A stretch of DNA of 64,000 nt from Chamaelirium japonicum. Its lineage: Eukaryota > Streptophyta > Magnoliopsida > Liliales > Melanthiaceae. The position numbers were made by a program, and so were the translations under genes. The notes below the pieces were generated by a model. It was given only the letters and a program-made list of their open reading frames with translations. It did not search any database and was not told the DNA's origin. Each line of letters starts with the position of its first letter. The stretch's first letter is position 1. Below are positions 59,283 to 64,000 of the stretch, piece after piece. The stretch spans positions 503,501 through 567,500 of the forward strand of contig CANTAL010000002.1 of assembly GCA_947650365.1 (NCBI GenBank), written 5' to 3'.

Positions 59283-60530
59283 GTACGAAGCCTATTAATA
59301 CTGGGTATTAATAGGCTCCTTTTAGAAACCACTTGCCAAGGTAGAGCGGGTTCTATGGAACCGTCATGCACCTTGCCAAGCTTTTCTAAAAGGTACTAAT
59401 TACCTAAAGTACATCTAATGAAGAAAATAACATCTTATGTACATGGAATATGTAAGAAAACACAAGATATAAGTGCATCGTAAAGTCTGTTACAATTAAG
59501 GACAATTTTGTCCTTATTTGGAAAATAGATATTGCATATTGATCCCTTAAGGGCTAAACAGTTAAATACATAAACAATGTATATGAGGTAGCAAAATCTG
59601 ACCGTACCGATGCTTCTGGAACGGTTCGGATACCCAAAATCCATATATAGATCGAGCAATTTGGCTATAGATCGGGCTTACAAAAGAGTATTTAAATGAA
59701 CTGTGTATATCAAAACAGGCAATCAAATTTATGTGAGTGCGTATAAGGATAGTCGGGTCAGATCTGCAATATGCAGTCGGGTCGGGCACATACATGCAGT
59801 CGGGTCGGGTCTGTATAAATCCAGTCGGGTCGGGTCTGTACTAAATACAGTCCGGTCTGATATAAAAATAGTCGGGTCTGTATTAACACAGTTGGATCGG
59901 GTCGGGTCTACTATAAGCAGTCGGTTATTAAAAACCAATGAACGATTACTGTTCATCATCATCTCCGCGTCGGAAAAGAGCTCTGATCTGATCTCAAACT
60001 AGAGATACACTGATCTGATCTCAAAAGAGCTCGGATTAATATAGTTAGAAATAGAAGCTATTCATGCTATCTCTATTCCACTGATCTGATCTCAAACTAG
60101 AGATCTGATTGGCAACAGAAAAAGAGCTCCGTTGATCTCTCTCTCTCCCTTCTCTCTAACTAGAGATCTGATCTCAAACTAGAGATCGATCTGATTGGCC
60201 GTCAACTACACGACGTGGGTCATGGTTCCTTTCGGGATGTTGAGCAAAAGTGTGGGCTAAAACCGGGGATCACCGGCGCTTGTATATGAGAGGAGATAAT
60301 CCGAGGTGTACCTTGTAGTAAGATACTAATGAATGATAGCCTGAGCTGGGGTCGAGGAGTACGAGAGCCGGGGCCGGGGTCGCACAGGATGTGATCCGGA
60401 ACCGAGTGAGAGGAGGTCGCTCTCTCTTCTTTGCTCTCTCCTCTCGATGGGGTCTGCCGGGTCGGGACCGCGGACGAGATCCGGAGCCGGGGCCGGATCG
60501 TGCTCTCCCGTCGTGCTCGTGCTTCACGTA
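59283..60530 (-). other. Copia leader region, non-coding, with two short-repeat clusters
   Basis: About 1.25 kb between primer site and gag with no convincing open frame. 59750-59925 carries repeated GTCGGGTCGGGTCTG words spaced about 20-35 bp, with ATACAGTC-like spacers. 59980-60195 carries repeats of TGATCTGATCTCAAACTAGA. 60340-60520 is GC-rich (GGGGCCGGG). Some bases near 59280-59400 (CTTGCCAAGGTAGAG, then CTTGCCAAGC) form a small repeat. Nothing else is recognised. Confidence 0.6.
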
Positions 60531-60544
60531 TCGTGCTGATAACG
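60531..60544 (-). other. Primer-binding site of the Copia element
   Basis: Minus-strand CGTTATCAGCACGA starts at the first base after the 5' LTR. It is not a complement of a tRNA 3' CCA end (it does not begin TGG). It is identical to the motif after the array LTRs. From memory, plant tRNA-Ile(AAU) reads TCGTGCTAATAACG through its anticodon stem and loop. With A34 modified to inosine this pairs with all 14 bases. Confidence 0.65.
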
Positions 60545-60699
60545 TGTTGGGAAAAACTCATCTTATTATTCACCAAAGCCCCTATATATAGGCATAATAT
60601 GCCATAGGGATAGAGACGGGGTAAATCTCTAAATCCCTTGAATCCAAGGGTCTTTATCTGGTGGGCATCCATATCCGATGCAACCACCGTTTCATAACA
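60545..60699 (-). repeat. 5' LTR of the Copia element
   Basis: 155 bp. On the minus strand it starts TGTTATGAAACGG and ends TTTTCCCAACA, giving canonical TG...CA ends. TATATATAGG lies near 60578-60588 (minus strand). The start TGTTATGA and end AACA are the same as those of the array LTR. Confidence 0.93.
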
Positions 60700-61330
60700 T
60701 TAATTATTTTATTTTATTAGTTATTTCTTAAAATAATATTTTATTTTTAAATAGTTAAATAATTAGTCAATTATTTAAAAATTTAAAAACTCATTTAGTA
60801 AAGAAATATATTAAATATATTATTTACTAAAATAAATAATTAATTTAAATATTAAATAATTTTAAAGTTAAATAAATAATAATAAAATAAATTATTATAT
60901 AATTAAATAATAAAAAATTATTTTATTAAATTATAAAATATATATTGAAATTAATAAAAAAATTAATTATTTAATTAAGTTATAAAATTAAAAATAAATT
61001 ATATAACTATTTACTTATTATTTAAATAATTAGTCAATTATTTGAATATATAAATAATAAAATATTTTTTTAAATAACTTAATTTTTTTTGAAGTAATCA
61101 AATAAATATTTAATTATTTTAATATTTAAATAATAAATAAATAATTTAAATAATTTAGTTATTTAATTATGTAAATAATAAATATTTATTTAAATATTTA
61201 ATTATTTAATTTATTAAACTAATTAAATTAATTAAATAATAGGAAGTAAAGAAGGAAGATGACGTAATCTAAATTTTTTATTTTAAAAATAATTTATATT
61301 TTTCTTTAAAAAAATTTATAACATTATAAC
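60700..61330 (+). repeat. AT-rich core block, right part after the Copia insertion
   Basis: It continues 53935-54195 and aligns with about 34715-35337. It begins with the target duplication TTAAT (60700-60704) and ends in the GGAAGTAAAGAAGGAAGATGA segment and ATTATAAC before the LTR. Confidence 0.8.
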
Positions 61331-61555
61331 TGTTCTAAGATCGTTCAATGGGATGGCTATCCACCGTCTGATCTCTCCCATGGATTATGGTTTCCTATAT
61401 ATTACTTAGGCCCTAAGTAAGGTTACCCTATAAATAATATACGACCCTTTTCCCATAGATTGATTAGGGCCTAAGTAAGCTTACTCTATAAATAATACAT
61501 GAACCTTTTAGGGTGGGACACATTTGACGACTCTTTTTTTTCCCATCTCATAACA
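61331..61555 (+). repeat. LTR of the TRIM-like family with an internal duplication (225 bp)
   Basis: It begins TGTTCTAAGATCG and ends CATCTCATAACA, but is 57 bp longer than 168. The part from CCATAGATTG through TATAAATAATA to CGACCCTTT occurs twice (about 61390-61449 and 61452-61510), so it has two TATAAATA boxes. The primer site CGTTATCAGCTCGA follows at 61556-61569. Confidence 0.8.
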
Positions 61556-64000
61556 CGTTATCAGCTCGAACATATCGAGCCCAGTCGACCAGTCATAAGA
61601 AAACGGAGAGAGAAATGAAGACAGAAGAGAGAGAATAAGAGAGAAGATAACGAAGAGATAAACGAAGAGAGAAAAGAGAAGAAGTCCTGCTCTAGTCCAT
61701 TGGCCACGGGGATAGGTGTGAAGTAAGAAGGAATCTAAATTTTGAAACTCCACTTCTCAATAATATAATTAAATCTCTCGATTCTCTTCTTTCTTTCACC
61801 TCACAACATTTTATCAGCATGAAAATATCGAGCCCAACCGACCAGTCCTAAAAAAACAAAGATAGAAATGAAGATCAAAGAGAACAAAAAAGAAAGAAGA
61901 GAACGGAGAGATAAACAAAGAGAGAAGAGAGAAGAAGTCCTGCTCCAGTCCATTGGCCATGGGTATAGGTGTAAAGTAAGAAGGAATCTAAATTCCAAAA
62001 CTCCACAGAAAAGAGAAAAGAAAAGAGAAGAGAATAGAGAGATAAATAAAGAGAGATGAGAGAAGAAGTCCTGCTCCAGTATAATTGTCCACGGGTATAG
62101 GTGTGAAGTAAAAAGGAATCTAAATTACAAAACTCCACTTATATCTTTATATATCTCTCCATTATCTTTTCTCTTCTCTCTTTATTTATCTCTCTTCTTC
62201 TTTCTCTTCTGTCTTAGTTTCTCCCTCAACTAAATAATTATATTATTTAATTAAATTATTTAGGTAGAAGAGAGAAGAGAACAGAGAGATAAACGAAGAG
62301 AGAAGGGCAAAAGTAGTCTTGCTCCAATCCATTGGCCAAGGGTATAGGTGTGAAGTAAGAAGGAATTTAAATTCCTAAACTCTATAGAAGAGAGAGAAGA
62401 AGAGAGAAGAGAACGGAGAATGGAGAAGAGAGAGTAGAATCGAGAAGAGAACGTAGAGATTAACTAAGAGAAAAGAGAGAAGAAGTATTGCTCCAGTACT
62501 TTGGCCACAAGTATAGGTGTGAAGTAATAAGGAATCTTAATTCCAAAACTCCACAGAAGAGAGAGAAGATAAGGACAGACTTCTATTTAATTATTAAAAC
62601 TAGAGAGATTTATATTAATTTATGCAGGTCCTCTTCTCTTTTCTCACAACACGTTATCAGTACGAATATATTTAGCCCAACCGACTAGGCATAAAAAAAC
62701 GGAGAGAGAAACAAAGATAAAAGAAAGAGAAAAAGATAGAAGAGAATGAAAAGATAAACTAAGAGAGAAGAGAAAAGAAGTCCTGCTCCAATCCATTGGC
62801 CATGGGTATAAGTGTGAAGTAAGAAAGAGTCTAAATTCCAAAACTCCACTTCTTAATATTTATACGACCCCTTTAGGGTAGGGCACGTATGATGGCTCAC
62901 TCTTTCTCCCATCTCATAACATGCTATCAACACGAATATATCGAGCCCAATCGACCAGTTATAAGAAAATAGAGTGAGAAACAAAGACAAAAGAGAGAGA
63001 AGAAGAAAGAAGTGAACGGAGAGATAAACGAAAAGAGAAGAGAGAAGAAGTCTTGCTCCAATCCATTGGCCACGGGTATAGGTGTAAAGTAAGAAGGAAT
63101 CTAAATTCAAAAACTCAATAGAAGAGAGAGAAAAAGAGGGAAGAGAATGGAGAGATAAATAAACAGAGAAGAAAGAAGAAGTCCTGCTCTAATCCAAAAC
63201 TTCACTTATGTCTTCGTTTCTTTCTCCGTTTTCTTACGACTGGTCAGCTGGGCTCGACATGTTCGTACTGATAATATATTGTGAGATGGGAGAAAGAGAG
63301 AGCTATCAAATATGCACCACCCTAAAGGGGTCGTATATTATTTATTATTTATAGAGTAAGCTTACTTAAGGTCTAAGCAGTCTATGGGAAACCCTAATCC
63401 ATGGGAGAAGAGAGAAGAGAATAGAGAGATTTAATTATATTATTGAGAAGTGGAGTTTTGGAATTTAGATAACTTCTTACTTCATACCTAGACCCGTGGC
63501 CAATGGACTATAGTAGGACTTCTTCTCTCTTTTCCCTTCGTTTATCTCTCTGTTCTCTTCTATCTTGTTCTCTCTCTTCTGTTTTTTCTCTATATCCGTT
63601 TTCTTATAACTGCTAGGATAGGCTCGACATACTCATACTGATAACGTGTTATGAGATAGGAGAAAGAGAGAGCCGTCATATATGCATCACCCTAAAGGGG
63701 TCGTATAAATATTGAGAAGTTGAGTTTTTAAATTTAGATTTCATCTTACTTCATACCCATACTCATGGCCAATGGACTAGAGCAGGACTTCTTCTCTCTT
63801 CGTTTATCTCTTCATTCTTTTTTCTTTTCTTTTCTTTCTTCTGTCTTTATTTCTCTCTCCGTTTTCTCTTCTCTCTTCTTCTCTCTCTTCTGTGTTCGTT
63901 TCTCTCTTCGTTTTCGCTTGACTGGTAGGCTGGGCTCAATATGTTCATTCTGATAACGTATTATGAGGTGGAAGAAAGAGAGAGCTATCAAACATGCCCC
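61556..64000. repeat. TRIM-like array to the window end
   Basis: Forward units to about 63190, then reverse units. 62.23-64.0 kb duplicates 50.47-52.25 kb. Shared oddities include the doubled TTATTTATTATTTATAG in an LTR (51564 and 63339), CCTAGACCCGTGG (51713 and 63487) and TTGACTGGTAGGCTG near the end. The array runs out of the window. Confidence 0.65.

Larger units (their letters stand above)
54196..60699 (-). mobile_element. Ty1/Copia LTR retrotransposon, complete ends but broken genes
   Basis: 6,504 bp with 155-bp LTRs at both ends and the perfect 5-bp target duplication TTAAT (54191-54195 and 60700-60704). Order on the minus strand: 5' LTR (60545-60699), primer site (60531-60544), a leader of about 1.25 kb, gag remnant, protease, integrase, reverse transcriptase, RNase H, 3' untranslated segment, purine tract (54351-54359), 3' LTR (54196-54350). 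Integrase before reverse transcriptase identifies Copia. By hand the two LTRs differ at two positions, so the insertion is recent, yet gag and pol carry several stops and frameshifts. It inserted inside an AT-rich block of the array. I do not assign a Copia lineage. Confidence 0.93.

Noticed and set aside
60220-60687. 155-codon minus-strand open frame across the 5' LTR and leader
   Set aside because: It starts inside the LTR and runs through the primer site into GC-rich leader sequence. No similarity to gag is visible.
54194-60707. An 8-bp target duplication TTAATTAT for the Copia element
   Set aside because: It appears only if the LTR is started at TGGG. With the border at TGTTGGG, supported by the other LTR and by the primer site, the 5-bp duplication TTAAT typical of Copia fits better. 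The longer match comes from the AT-rich target.
2745-64000. CRISPR-like array of regularly spaced short repeats (CGTTATCAGCACGA motif)
   Set aside because: The spacing is irregular, the orientation alternates, the spacers are related to one another, and the setting is a plant nuclear genome with retrotransposons.

Overview
The window looks like heterochromatic, transposon-dense nuclear DNA of a flowering plant. It holds a CACTA (En/Spm) transposase remnant, a Ty1/Copia retrotransposon, two solo LTRs with clean target-site duplications, and a very large array of short AT- and polypurine-rich repeats. I see no host protein gene, tRNA, rRNA or CRISPR. I cannot name the species or clade. All coordinates, counts and alignments were made by eye.

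Layout. 1-2713: a decayed TNP2-type CACTA transposase on the + strand, one reading frame broken by eight stop codons, preceded by a second copy of part of itself. 2745-19120, 21074-40131, 41025-54190 and 60705-64000 (about 52 kb in all): a mosaic of one repeat family in both orientations. 19126-21068: a 1,943-bp solo LTR with 5-bp target duplication GCACG. 40137-41019: an 883-bp solo LTR with target duplication CAGGA, carrying eight and a half copies of a 43-bp GC-rich minisatellite. 54196-60699: a minus-strand Copia element with 155-bp LTRs, target duplication TTAAT, and broken gag and pol.

The main discovery candidate is the array family. Its complete LTR is 168 bp. It begins TGTTRTGA and ends TCAYAACA, so the two ends are inverted repeats of each other. 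It carries a plant telo-box (AAACCCTAA) and a TATAAATA box, and is followed directly by CGTTATCAGCACGA. The protein-coding Copia element has short LTRs that also begin TGTTATGA and also end AACA, followed by the identical 14 bases with no spacer. The array therefore looks like a TRIM/SMART-like non-autonomous LTR retrotransposon family. It may have been mobilised by such a Copia lineage and was then spread locally by tandem and segmental duplication, deletion and inversion. The shared 14 bases match, as the complement, the anticodon arm of plant cytosolic tRNA-Ile(AAU) as I recall it, if the wobble A34 is read as inosine. This suggests half-tRNA priming of the kind known for Drosophila copia.

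The array is not a simple satellite. It shows higher-order duplication: three copies of a roughly 3.7-3.8 kb block between 3.7 and 13.1 kb, a pair 11.2 kb apart, a pair 15,965 bp apart and a pair about 11.77 kb apart. The same breakpoints recur many times. The numerous ORFs of 60-130 codons in the array are chance open frames in pyrimidine-rich repeats, not genes.
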